DNA of 40,031 nt from Planctomycetota bacterium (GTDB taxonomy: Bacteria > Planctomycetota > Phycisphaerae > Sedimentisphaerales > Anaerobacaceae), in the NCBI GenBank assembly GCA_019456145.1, contig VRUL01000044.1, positions 1 to 40,031 of the forward strand, in the 5' to 3' direction. Of this stretch, positions 7,177 to 14,457 are shown one piece after another. The notes below the pieces were generated by a model. The model made no database searches and had not been told where the DNA came from. It saw only the letters and a list, made by a program, of their open reading frames with translations. A program made the translations under genes and the position numbers. Within the stretch, counting starts at the first letter, position 1. Each line of letters begins with the position of its first letter.

Positions 7177-7518
7177 TTATTCAGGTAAAATTAGCAGTCT
7201 ATAGGTATTTCTTAGAAAAATCAAGCCTAACTTCCACTCTAAAAGTATTTTTATTATAGACACCTCCGCGGTGTAAATCCATATTCTTGATTGCATTATT
7301 TTGCCTTTGAAATTGGCTTTGATTGGGTTCGTTTTGGGTTCGTTTTCACCAAGTGTCCAAATGCATTTATTTTCATAATTCTTTGTTATTACTTTACATA
7401 CGTTCATTTGGCCTTTTCGGAAATTGGGTTCGTTTTGCATAAAAAAGGTCAAAATTTGCTGGCAATCTGGGCTGGATAGGCAGCTTGGACAGCTTATAGT
7501 AGGTAGTTCGTTGTTCAT
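7177..7518 (-). repeat. Dispersed repeat with a spurious-looking ORF (113 codons)
   Basis: The minus-strand reading frame contains two copies of an NEP-x-F/I unit: NEPNFRKGQMN and then GENEPKTNPIKANFKGK. At DNA level GATTGGGTTCGTTTTG-like words occur at about 7321-7350 and 7424-7440. I recall the same phrase as a recurrent false ORF in planctomycete drafts, where it marks a dispersed intergenic repeat. There is no convincing ribosome-binding site and the C-terminal half is hydrophobic without order. I treat it as a repeat and not as a gene; a short real protein is possible but unlikely. Confidence 0.5.
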
Positions 7519-7597
7519 AGATCGTATTTTCCATTGAATTTGTACTTATTTAGGCGTGTATCTCTGATACGAAAACGTGCGGTTCTCCGCTAAATCT

Positions 7598-7769
7598 TCG
7601 CCTTCTGGCGGTTTACGTTTGCCTGTCGGCAAACATATAAGTATTTTAACAGATATCCAAACAATTGTAAACAAGAAAATAAAAAGAATTCAGAAGTATG
7701 AAGTAAGAAGTAAGATTTTAGATTGAGGCGTAAGACCCCTGTGAGATAACGCTTCGCTATCCCACAGGG
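7598..7769. other. Gene-free spacer with three hairpins upstream of the HNH gene
   Basis: CGCC-TTCT-GGCG (7599-7610), GTTTGCC-TGTC-GGCAAAC (7617-7634) and CCCTGTG...CACAGGG (7737-7743 with 7763-7769, with GATA/TATC inside) are stem-loops. Between them is an AAGTAAGAAGTAAG low-complexity stretch (about 7697-7716). No ORF here looks protein-like. A TATAAT at 7847-7852 could be the -10 box of the HNH gene, but no good -35 is present. Confidence 0.4.
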
Positions 7770-7948
7770 TAAACTCACGGGGCAGCCGGGGCAGACAGAT
7801 TTTACGGATTTTGCTTTTGACGGGAAATGCGGATTTTGGTTTATTGTATAATACCGCGTTTGCAAATAAGTCTCTTGGAGACATGTTGAGCATTCTACCA
7901 GGCTGAGGAAAACAGAGTATTTTAAATAAGAAATTATGGATATCAACA

Positions 7949-9034
7949 ATGAGAATTAAAGATGTTAAGATATTATGGGGGCGTGCTGCAAACAGATGTG
8001 CTTTCCCGGATTGTAAGATCGAGTTAACTACTAATGGAGAAAAAGATACTCTGGGCGAAATGGCGCATATTGTTGCGAAATCACCAGGTGGCCCTCGCGA
8101 TTGTCCTGATATTTTGCCTGAATCAAAAGATTCTTATGACAATCATATATTGGTATGTCCTACTCATCATAAAGTAATTGATAGTGCTCCTAAAACCTGG
8201 AAGGTTGAAAAATTGAAACAAATGAAAGAAGACCACGAAAAGTGGGTTACTACTCAACTGGTCAAGGAAAACTTTAAGATATCATCTTTTGATAATACCA
8301 TGTTTCTCAATTCCAGAAAGAAAGAATGGCTTGATTTTGCAAAGCATAACATTTGGGTAATATCCAGCATAACACCTCTAAATATTTCCGAAGATGTCAT
8401 CGATCCATTAAAAACCGACATATTGAAAATGTTTAACAGTCCAAAGCTACCAGAAGATATCCAATATAACACAAATTTTAACACCTACCTTACACGACCA
8501 AATGAAAATGGAGTAATCAATGAGAATTTGCATGGTATAAGTAATGGCTATGGCTATAGAATTCAGCTTTTTAGAAATGGCCATTATGAATTCTTAATAA
8601 ATATAGAGTTTGCCATGGGTGAAATTAAAATTGACGATATCCGTTCTCACAGAATTCCCGAGGAATTAGTTGGCACAAAAATTATAGATTACCCTTCGAT
8701 TGTTAGATGTTTCAGTTCCCACATTCAGAGTTTCAGCAATATATGGAAGACGGGTTTGCCATTCAATGATATGGTATTAACCACCGTTATTACAAATACG
8801 TTTTCCATATGCTTAAATTCATGCCATCGGCGTTCACTCAGCGGCCTCCTTTTAGGTTCTAAAGTCTCCTCGAAAACATTAGAATACAATACTGTGATCA
8901 GCAAGGTATCAGATATAAATCCCCTTTGCGAACAGATAGTAAAACGATTCGTAAATTACTTCGGATTAGTTATCGATACTGTTTTTGATGAACGAGGGCA
9001 TATCCTTTTTCCTCGACATCTTAACTCAGGATAA
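7949..9034 (+). CDS. HNH endonuclease family protein
   Basis: A 361-residue protein whose first 100 residues form an HNH nuclease with a zinc-type knuckle: NRCAFPDC (CX4C), GEMAHIVA with the catalytic-type histidine, and NHILVCPTHHKVID. These are the standard elements of the betabetaalpha-metal nuclease fold. The remaining 250 residues are not recognised. They contain no membrane segment and include FRNGHYEFLINIEFAMGEI and VKRFVNYFGLV stretches. Such HNH proteins are widespread in accessory and anti-phage loci, acting on DNA, but a restriction or defence partner is not visible here. It is AT-rich relative to its neighbours and flanked by repeats, which suggests acquisition. ATG at 7949; ribosome-binding site weak. 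Confidence 0.75.
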   Translation: MRIKDVKILWGRAANRCAFPDCKIELTTNGEKDTLGEMAHIVAKSPGGPRDCPDILPESKDSYDNHILVCPTHHKVIDSAPKTWKVEKLKQMKEDHEKWVTTQLVKENFKISSFDNTMFLNSRKKEWLDFAKHNIWVISSITPLNISEDVIDPLKTDILKMFNSPKLPEDIQYNTNFNTYLTRPNENGVINENLHGISNGYGYRIQLFRNGHYEFLINIEFAMGEIKIDDIRSHRIPEELVGTKIIDYPSIVRCFSSHIQSFSNIWKTGLPFNDMVLTTVITNTFSICLNSCHRRSLSGLLLGSKVSSKTLEYNTVISKVSDINPLCEQIVKRFVNYFGLVIDTVFDERGHILFPRHLNSG

Positions 9035-9198
9035 ACTTTTCGCCTTACAATAAACCCAACCCCACAATCTTTATCAAAACATAAATTACTTCAAAGACAT
9101 CTCTCTCGCCCTGAGCTGCATTCAAAGCAGCCAAGCCTATAAGCTATTTAACGGCTTCGAGCCAGTTGTTAGTATTTAACCGGCATTTTTTAAGATTG

Positions 9199-9912
9199 TT
9201 ACTTTGCGGCTTCTATTGCGTCTGAAAGATTTAGTGTACCTTCGTATAAGCTCCTTCCGATTATGGCAGCCTGGGCCCCGATTTCGGCGAGCTTTTTAAT
9301 ATCGCTTAGCTCACTTACACCGCCTGAAGCGACAACGCCGACATCGACCGCCTGGATAAGCGCTTTTGTTCTTTGGAAGTTTGGGCCTGCCATCATGCCG
9401 TCCTTTGAAATGTCTGTATATATTATCGCGGCCAAGGGGAGTTTGGCCGCTTCGGCTGCAAATTCTAACATATTTTGTGTGCTGCCCTGTGTCCAGCCGT
9501 GGGTTGCGACCTTCGAACCTCTGGCATCAAGACCGAGTACAATTTTACCTCTGAACTTCTCGGCCATCTCGGAGAACCATTCGAAATCACTTACAGCCTT
9601 TGTGCCGATTATCACTCGTTCTGCGCCAATATCGAGCAATTGTTTTATAGAGTCCTGGTCCCTGATTCCCCCGCCGACCTCGATTTTGAGTTGTCCCAGA
9701 GCCGCAACGGCAGATATTGTATCGGTATTAACCGCCCTGCCGAGTTTAGCGCCGTCCAAATCCACGATATGGAGCCAATCCGCCCCGTCCCGGCTAAATT
9801 CCCGGGCCTTTTTTACAGGGTCGTTCTCGTAATTAATCTGGCGTTGATAATCGCCCTGAATAAGCCTTACGCATCTGCCCTGCCGCAGGTCAATTGCCGG
9901 TATTATATACAT
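9199..9912 (-). CDS. hisA: 1-(5-phosphoribosyl)-5-[(5-phosphoribosylamino)methylideneamino]imidazole-4-carboxamide isomerase HisA
   Basis: HisA catalyses the Amadori rearrangement of ProFAR to PRFAR in histidine synthesis. The 237-residue protein is full length for the TIM barrel. Both catalytic aspartates are seen: Asp8 in PAIDLRQG and Asp129 in VLGLDAR. The two phosphate-binding segments EVGGGIR and VVASGGVS are present, as is IYTDISKDGMMAGPN. None of the other his genes are adjacent, so the gene is unlinked here. ATG at 9912. Confidence 0.95.
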   Translation of the reverse strand: MYIIPAIDLRQGRCVRLIQGDYQRQINYENDPVKKAREFSRDGADWLHIVDLDGAKLGRAVNTDTISAVAALGQLKIEVGGGIRDQDSIKQLLDIGAERVIIGTKAVSDFEWFSEMAEKFRGKIVLGLDARGSKVATHGWTQGSTQNMLEFAAEAAKLPLAAIIYTDISKDGMMAGPNFQRTKALIQAVDVGVVASGGVSELSDIKKLAEIGAQAAIIGRSLYEGTLNLSDAIEAAK

Positions 9913-10135
9913 CTATCGTTCCTTAAAACATCAAGCCTTGACAACAATCCATCATATACTAAGAGCCTATAACAAAATGAATCTGTATTCAAGCGGCTTG
10001 TTTTGGCTAAACATCCGGGTATCGCACCTAATTGCTTATGCTTGTCACCATCAACAGCCTTTAACACTCGGGTCGAGCTAAATATTCTTGCATTTTGGCC
10101 GAATCATGTGTAAAAGCTATAAATCTCGTTGTTAT

Positions 10136-10223
10136 GGAGAGGTGTCGGAGTGGCTGATCGAGCCGGTTTCGAAAACCGGTGTGCCCTTTGCGGGTACCGC
10201 GGGTTCGAATCCCGCCCTCTCCG
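10136..10223 (+). tRNA. tRNA-Ser (anticodon CGA)
   Basis: The acceptor stem GGAGAGG (10136-10142) pairs with CCTCTCC (10216-10222), with discriminator G at 10223. The anticodon stem CCGGT/ACCGG surrounds the loop TTCGAAA, giving anticodon CGA (10170-10172) that reads UCG. The T arm is GCGGG-TTCGAAT-CCCGC (10199-10215). The long variable arm between them marks a class II tRNA, as expected for serine. CCA is not encoded. Confidence 0.95.
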
Positions 10224-10295
10224 GTTATTTTAACCGGGTATTTTTTATTGTAGTGGATTATCTTAGATTATCGGAATTCTCAAGTTTCGCTGAAT

Positions 10296-11183
10296 TTAGC
10301 CGTTCAAAAAACCTATGCCTAAAGAGACGGCAATAACAATGTGAGTAACAACAACTGTGTTGACCGCTAAAAGAAAAGCTTTAGGATTGTCATAATCTTT
10401 TTCGATCCTCTTTACGCTTTTTAAAATCCACGGAAGTGTTACCACCGCGGTTATTGCCAATAAAGGAATTGTTTTGAAGACGACACCTAAAATTAAAAGC
10501 AAAAACATACCCGCTAAACAAAACTTCAGCAGCACTATCGCTTTTTGTTTTCCAAGCTTTACTACCAGATTACGTTTTCCAACTAACATGTCCTGATAAT
10601 AGTCGGGTACCTCATTGAGGACAGCCAGGGAAAACATAGACAACCCACAGATCAAAGAAACAAAAAACGGAACAAAAACGATTCTTTCAGCCTGAATGTA
10701 GTAACTACCCAGAACCATGAGAGGGCCATAGGACAAGGCTATTATTAATTCTCCCATTCCACGATAAGCCCATTTCAACGGGGGACCAACATAAAAATAA
10801 GCCCCTAAAAACCCTAAAAAACTAAACAAAAGAACCGGCCAGCCTGTCTGTAAAGCCAGATAAAGACCAACAGTAAAAGCAAGGCCAAGAGCTAAAATCC
10901 CGCATGGGAAAAAATATTTTGGAATTTCAACTTTTACCTGAGAAAAGATTCTGTCGCCGCCGTATTGGTCGTCAAAATATTCGTTGAATAGCTCGACCGC
11001 AACGAGGACGAGAAATATCCCCACAAATCCCCACCAGAAATAATTCCAGTTTAGCGACTTATTCAAACCAAAAGCAATGGCCTGGCCTAAAAAGTAAGGA
11101 AGTATACCGGCCAAAAGAAAGAACCGATATCTTATTAGTTTTATCAGCTTTATTAGCGGCATTTTGAAAATTTCCCAAATCAC
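10296..11183 (-). CDS. UbiA-family membrane prenyltransferase (MenA-like)
   Basis: A 295-residue integral membrane protein with about eight or nine hydrophobic segments. The first prenyl-diphosphate/Mg motif is FNEYFDDQYGGD (Asn67, Asp71, Asp77). YVGPPLKWAYRGMGE follows near residue 131. The second motif is NEVPDYYQDMLVGKR (Asn190, Asp194, Asp198). UbiA enzymes join an isoprenoid tail to an aromatic or quinone ring in the membrane; the motif spacing is closest to MenA-type enzymes. It starts 5 nt after the radical SAM gene, so the two are co-transcribed. That makes it likely that it works on the product of the PqqD/radical SAM pair or on the quinone used by the Nqr pump just upstream. A plain menaquinone-biosynthesis role remains possible. 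ATG at 11183. Confidence 0.82.
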   Translation of the reverse strand: MIWEIFKMPLIKLIKLIRYRFFLLAGILPYFLGQAIAFGLNKSLNWNYFWWGFVGIFLVLVAVELFNEYFDDQYGGDRIFSQVKVEIPKYFFPCGILALGLAFTVGLYLALQTGWPVLLFSFLGFLGAYFYVGPPLKWAYRGMGELIIALSYGPLMVLGSYYIQAERIVFVPFFVSLICGLSMFSLAVLNEVPDYYQDMLVGKRNLVVKLGKQKAIVLLKFCLAGMFLLLILGVVFKTIPLLAITAVVTLPWILKSVKRIEKDYDNPKAFLLAVNTVVVTHIVIAVSLGIGFLNG

Positions 11184-11188
11184 GCGGG

Positions 11189-12205
11189 CTATATCTGTCT
11201 CCAGTTATTTGATTCGGCTAAAAGTTTGGGCTCTGCAATTACCTTTTTGGTGAACTCAATTACCTCAGGATTCTGCCAGGCTTTTTTATAATTTCCCCAA
11301 ATCTGACTCAGACTCTCTTTCTTTAAATCTCCACAGATAAACGGTAACGGGCCTATAAGCTTCACTTTGCCATTGGGAACAACCAAAAGGCTCGCCGATG
11401 GACACTCCAGGCGATATTTTAATTCTTCAATCACATCATAGGGATAGTAGTAAACCTTCATTTTTCCTTCATAGGCGGCAGTCTTTTCCTTCAGCACGTC
11501 AAAGAATTTTTCGTATTCTTCGGCAGAGGGGCTTAAAATGTCCCAGTTTTTCGCCGCCCGTCCGATGCGCATTATTTTTCCGGTATACACACCGTAGCTG
11601 CCCAGCGAATAGGCAAGGTCTATAACATCTCCGACCTCATGGATATTAAATTTCGTGGGAACAAAAACGATTTCGGTATTGCCACCGTTTTTTACAAGAT
11701 ATTTGCAGGCCTGTATTGCTTTGTCCCAGTCACCTTCCACTCTTAATCTCTCATGTGTCTCGGCAGTTGCGCCATCAAGACTTATCTGCACAGAACGCAG
11801 TTTCAAGTCTGTCAACTTAAGAGCGGTCTTTTCATCAATAAACTCGCCGTTAGTTTCTATTTTAAGGCTTATATTGTGACTTCTGATTGACTCGCACACG
11901 TCGAAAAAATGTGGGCAAAGCAAAGGTTCTCCGCCTGAGATGGCCATGTAAGGTATATTTAGCTCGGCGATTTGCTCACAGAAATCAAGCGCCTGCTCTT
12001 TGGTCATCTCGTCGGGCATACTGTGTCCCGCTTCCTCACAGCAATGCAGACACCCCAGATTGCAGGCCGAGTTAAGTTGCCAGGCAATAAAAAGCGGGGA
12101 GTTATAATCATCGAAACTACTGCCTTTTAGAATCGCTCGTAACTGGTCATCCGGTCCTGGGTTAGTCAAACGGCTTAAATTTTTATCTTCAGCTACTACG
12201 TCCAT
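11189..12205 (-). CDS. Radical SAM peptide-maturase-like enzyme (PqqE/MftC type)
   Basis: This 338-residue protein has the CX3CX2C cluster motif at Cys48, Cys52 and Cys55 (ACNLGCLHC), ISGGEP at 89-94, KIETNG at 115-120 and VQISLDGATAETHERLR at about 139-155. That is the order of peptide-modifying radical SAM enzymes. The C-terminal region has only Cys268 and Cys291 (CPSASLLVVPNGKVKL, then FICGDL), with a SLSQIWGNYKKAW helix. It is therefore a reduced SPASM/twitch region that can hold at most one auxiliary cluster, fewer than PqqE. It follows the PqqD-like gene by 9 nt and precedes the prenyltransferase by 5 nt. I infer that it modifies the 49-residue peptide encoded at 12601-12750. Confidence 0.8.
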   Translation of the reverse strand: MDVVAEDKNLSRLTNPGPDDQLRAILKGSSFDDYNSPLFIAWQLNSACNLGCLHCCEEAGHSMPDEMTKEQALDFCEQIAELNIPYMAISGGEPLLCPHFFDVCESIRSHNISLKIETNGEFIDEKTALKLTDLKLRSVQISLDGATAETHERLRVEGDWDKAIQACKYLVKNGGNTEIVFVPTKFNIHEVGDVIDLAYSLGSYGVYTGKIMRIGRAAKNWDILSPSAEEYEKFFDVLKEKTAAYEGKMKVYYYPYDVIEELKYRLECPSASLLVVPNGKVKLIGPLPFICGDLKKESLSQIWGNYKKAWQNPEVIEFTKKVIAEPKLLAESNNWRQI

Positions 12206-12214
12206 AACTTGCTC

Positions 12215-12466
12215 CTATACACTGACTATGTTGCTTGATTTTAATTGATCAATAAACTCGACGACGTCTTTTTCGACGTTTTGCTCATCACCATCGTAGT
12301 TATCGTGCAGTACGCTCAAGATCACGGGTAGATCTTTGCCTTGTTCAATCAGCCGCAAAATATCCCCGCCGATCTGGTCGGTTATAAATATCTTTTCGGT
12401 CAAAGTGTCAAATACCACTGTTCCGAATTTTTCTTCTCTGATTTTCGTATGTTCAGTAAAATTCAT
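12215..12466 (-). CDS. PqqD-like peptide-binding protein (RiPP recognition element)
   Basis: The protein has 83 residues when started at the ATG at 12466, which has a GAGAGG ribosome-binding site 6 nt upstream. An in-frame ATG at 12499 lacks one. The sequence has the PqqD pattern: three short strands ending in KFGTVVFDTLTEKIFITDQIGGDILRLIEQG, then a helical part with VLHDNYDGDEQNVEKDVVEFIDQL. PqqD-type proteins are winged-helix chaperones that hold the leader of a precursor peptide and present it to a radical SAM enzyme. The adjacent radical SAM gene starts 9 nt downstream and a candidate precursor lies 134 nt upstream. Confidence 0.78.
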   Translation of the reverse strand: MNFTEHTKIREEKFGTVVFDTLTEKIFITDQIGGDILRLIEQGKDLPVILSVLHDNYDGDEQNVEKDVVEFIDQLKSSNIVSV

Positions 12467-12600
12467 CCAATCCTCTCTTTCTTCTATCTTATTGCGCATA
12501 AACTATCACACATCGCGCAGATTGCGCGCAATACTCAACACGCTCAACGCAGAACGCAATGACAAATTAAAACACTAAGTAAGCAGCGGTACCTGAATTT
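12467..12600 (-). other. Spacer between precursor-like peptide and PqqD-like gene
   Basis: This 134-nt spacer has a perfect 12-bp palindrome, ATTGCGCGCAAT (12521-12532), next to a second GCGC-rich word, and a GAACGC/CAACGC low-complexity stretch (about 12537-12555). Processing or partial termination here could keep the peptide in excess over its enzymes, as is common in RiPP operons. No T-run is present, so it is not a clear terminator. Confidence 0.3.
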
Positions 12601-12750
12601 CTAAGTGAACCGAATGTAAGGCTGTGCCATTACTTTGCCGGAAACATCCTCGAGCTTTGGTTTTCGCCATTTCTTTTTTGCCTGGCTTTTTGCAGGCTCC
12701 GCACAAACAGCCTGTTCACCATCAATTTCAGTTTTGGTTTTCTTTTCCAT
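12601..12750 (-). CDS. Candidate RiPP precursor peptide, 49 aa
   Basis: I read this small gene directly from the sequence. ATG at 12750, TAG at 12601, with AAGGGA about 6 nt before the start; it begins 15 nt after nqrF stops. The peptide has a charged leader (Lys/Glu-rich, one Cys at 16), then KKWRKPKL at 26-33, then a tail ending VMAQPYIRFT (40-49). A W-x-x-P-x-L motif is typical of leaders recognised by PqqD-type recognition elements, for example in lasso-peptide and related families. Next on the strand come a PqqD-like gene, a radical SAM enzyme and a prenyltransferase. Tyr45, Pro44, Gln43 and Phe48 are plausible modification sites. I know of no named family with this tail. That it is a precursor is inference from motif and context; the coding call is supported by ribosome-binding site, spacing and operon position. 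Confidence 0.65.
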   Translation of the reverse strand: MEKKTKTEIDGEQAVCAEPAKSQAKKKWRKPKLEDVSGKVMAQPYIRFT

Positions 12751-12765
12751 AAATTTTCCCTTTCT

Positions 12766-13857
12766 TCAAAACTCATCGTAAAATATGTCTTCTGATTTAA
12801 TTCCTTTTTCCTCAAGTGCCCTTGTTACCGCTTCAATCATTGGAGGCGGCCCGCAAAGGAATGCCTGGCGTGGTACGCCGGCCTCCAGGTGCTTGTCCAC
12901 GGCAAGATGAATAAACCCTGTCTCTCCATCCCACTTTTCATCCGGATCCAGTGCATCGGACAGAGCGTACAATACATGAAAGTTAGGGTGCTTTTTTTCA
13001 AGCTCTTTGAATTGCTCAAGGTAAAATATGTCTTCTGTCGTTCGACATCCGAAGAACAGCCAGCATGAGCGTTCCGGCCACCGATCATGGAGCGTATAGA
13101 TGATGTTTTTCATCGGCGCCATACCACAGCCGCCCCCGACGCAAATAATTTCAATATTGGGATCTTCACTCAAGTGAAATTCTCCATAAGGACCTGTAAA
13201 AACAACCTCCTCGCCCACTTTCAGGTTGTGCAGATATGTTGAGCCAATACCACCGGGAATCAGCTTGATGACAAGCTCCACAATGTTCGGTTCATAGGCC
13301 GGAGAACTGATTGAGTAGGCCCGAAAAACCGGTCCGTCCGGCGATGGGGCCTGAACCTGAACATATTGCCCGGGTAGATGCTCTATCTCGGCAGGGTCGT
13401 TTAATCTTAACATTATTTCCTTGATATCGTGCGTGAGTTCCCGTGTACTTTCCACTGAGGATACAAACATCCGGACATCCAAAAGCTCCTCTGGTATCCG
13501 AACATATATATCTTCACGAACCTTAACCTGACAGGCTAAACGCATGTTGGATCGAATCTCTTTGCGTGACAGGTATGGCGTCTCAGTAGGTAGAACAGGC
13601 CCGCCACCTGATGTGACGGTAATCTTGCAGTGCCCGCAGGACCCTTTACCTCCGCACGCAGACGGTATAAATATCTCATTTGCATAGAGACTAGCCAGCA
13701 ATGTCTGACCACCCTCAAGCTCAAGTGGTTTCTTACCAGCATTGATATCAAGCTTACATATCCCATAGCTGATCAGCAAACGCTCACTAACAATTAACAA
13801 TCCAGCCAGCGCCATCGACAGACTTGCAAAAGATAATACTGACCACAAATAAACCAT
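12766..13857 (-). CDS. nqrF: Na+-translocating NADH:quinone reductase subunit F
   Basis: NqrF is the electron entry subunit: it oxidises NADH with FAD and passes electrons through a [2Fe-2S] centre. The 363-residue protein has an N-terminal membrane helix (about 5-28) and a ferredoxin domain with ACGGKGSCGHCKI and the fourth cysteine in RLACQV. The FAD domain shows FRAYSISS and LIPGGIGSTYLHNL. The NADH-binding region shows CVGGGCGMAPM, LFFGCRTTEDIFY and FLCGPPPMIEAV, with the C-terminal FYDEF. AGGAG precedes the ATG by about 7 nt. It is the last nqr gene. The precursor-like peptide gene follows after 15 nt, and nqrE ends 9 nt before its start. Confidence 0.95.
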   Translation of the reverse strand: MVYLWSVLSFASLSMALAGLLIVSERLLISYGICKLDINAGKKPLELEGGQTLLASLYANEIFIPSACGGKGSCGHCKITVTSGGGPVLPTETPYLSRKEIRSNMRLACQVKVREDIYVRIPEELLDVRMFVSSVESTRELTHDIKEIMLRLNDPAEIEHLPGQYVQVQAPSPDGPVFRAYSISSPAYEPNIVELVIKLIPGGIGSTYLHNLKVGEEVVFTGPYGEFHLSEDPNIEIICVGGGCGMAPMKNIIYTLHDRWPERSCWLFFGCRTTEDIFYLEQFKELEKKHPNFHVLYALSDALDPDEKWDGETGFIHLAVDKHLEAGVPRQAFLCGPPPMIEAVTRALEEKGIKSEDIFYDEF

Positions 13858-13866
13858 CGAACACTC

Positions 13867-14457
13867 CTACTGAATCGATACCATGCCGGCAAAGCCCATA
13901 AATGCCATGGCAAGCACGCAGGTAACAATCATGGCTATAGGCACGCCTTGAAACGGTTCTGGAACGTTACTATACCTCATTTTTTGTCTTAGTCCAGCCA
14001 TAAGAATGATTGCCACCGCCCAGCCAACACCAGCACCGAAACCGAAGCCGACAGACTGCGCAAAAGTGTATTTACGAATTTCCATAAACAAAGATGCTCC
14101 AAGAATAGCACAGTTGACAGTAATTAAGGGCAGAAAAATGCCAAGTGCGAAATACAGCTTTGGGCTGAATCGCTCCACAAACATTTCGACGAATTGTACG
14201 AATCCTGCTATCACCGCTATAAAAATAATAAATTTAAGATGTTCAAGGCCCAACGGAATCAACACAAAATGTAAGATTACGTAATTAAGCATCGTTGTCA
14301 TTGTCATGACAAACGTAACCGCTGTGCCGAGTCCTAAAGCCGTCCTAATCTGGCCCGAGCAGGCGATAAACGAACACATACCAAGAAAATTGGTCAGTAG
14401 TATATTATTCGTCAATATCGCCGCGATTACTATGATAAATGCCGATGTATCGTTCAT
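13867..14457 (-). CDS. nqrE: Na+-translocating NADH:quinone reductase subunit E
   Basis: A membrane subunit of the sodium pump, 196 residues with six hydrophobic segments. The conserved LTNNILLTNFLGMCSF near the N-terminus and GIFLPLITVNCAILGASLF in the middle are typical; the cysteines in these two segments ligate the intramembrane iron in Na+-NQR. The open frame extends 38 codons further upstream, but the ATG at 14457 has AGGAG before it and overlaps the nqrD stop as ATGA, so it is the likely start. It is related by inverted topology to NqrD. Confidence 0.94.
   Translation of the reverse strand: MNDTSAFIIVIAAILTNNILLTNFLGMCSFIACSGQIRTALGLGTAVTFVMTMTTMLNYVILHFVLIPLGLEHLKFIIFIAVIAGFVQFVEMFVERFSPKLYFALGIFLPLITVNCAILGASLFMEIRKYTFAQSVGFGFGAGVGWAVAIILMAGLRQKMRYSNVPEPFQGVPIAMIVTCVLAMAFMGFAGMVSIQ

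Noticed and set aside
7590..7949. Minus-strand ORF of 119 codons
   Set aside because: It runs through hairpins and low-complexity DNA, has no plausible domain or ribosome-binding site, and sits in front of the HNH gene as its leader region.
9035..9198. Possible gene between the HNH gene and hisA
   Set aside because: The 164-nt gap has stops in all frames and only a weak GCTGC/GCAGC stem.
10088..10336. Plus-strand ORF of 82 codons
   Set aside because: It is the translation of the tRNA-Ser gene and its flanks.
12630..12815. Minus-strand ORF of 61 codons overlapping the nqrF end
   Set aside because: It overlaps nqrF and the precursor-like frame, has no ribosome-binding site and no coherent protein character; the frame starting at 12750 fits better.
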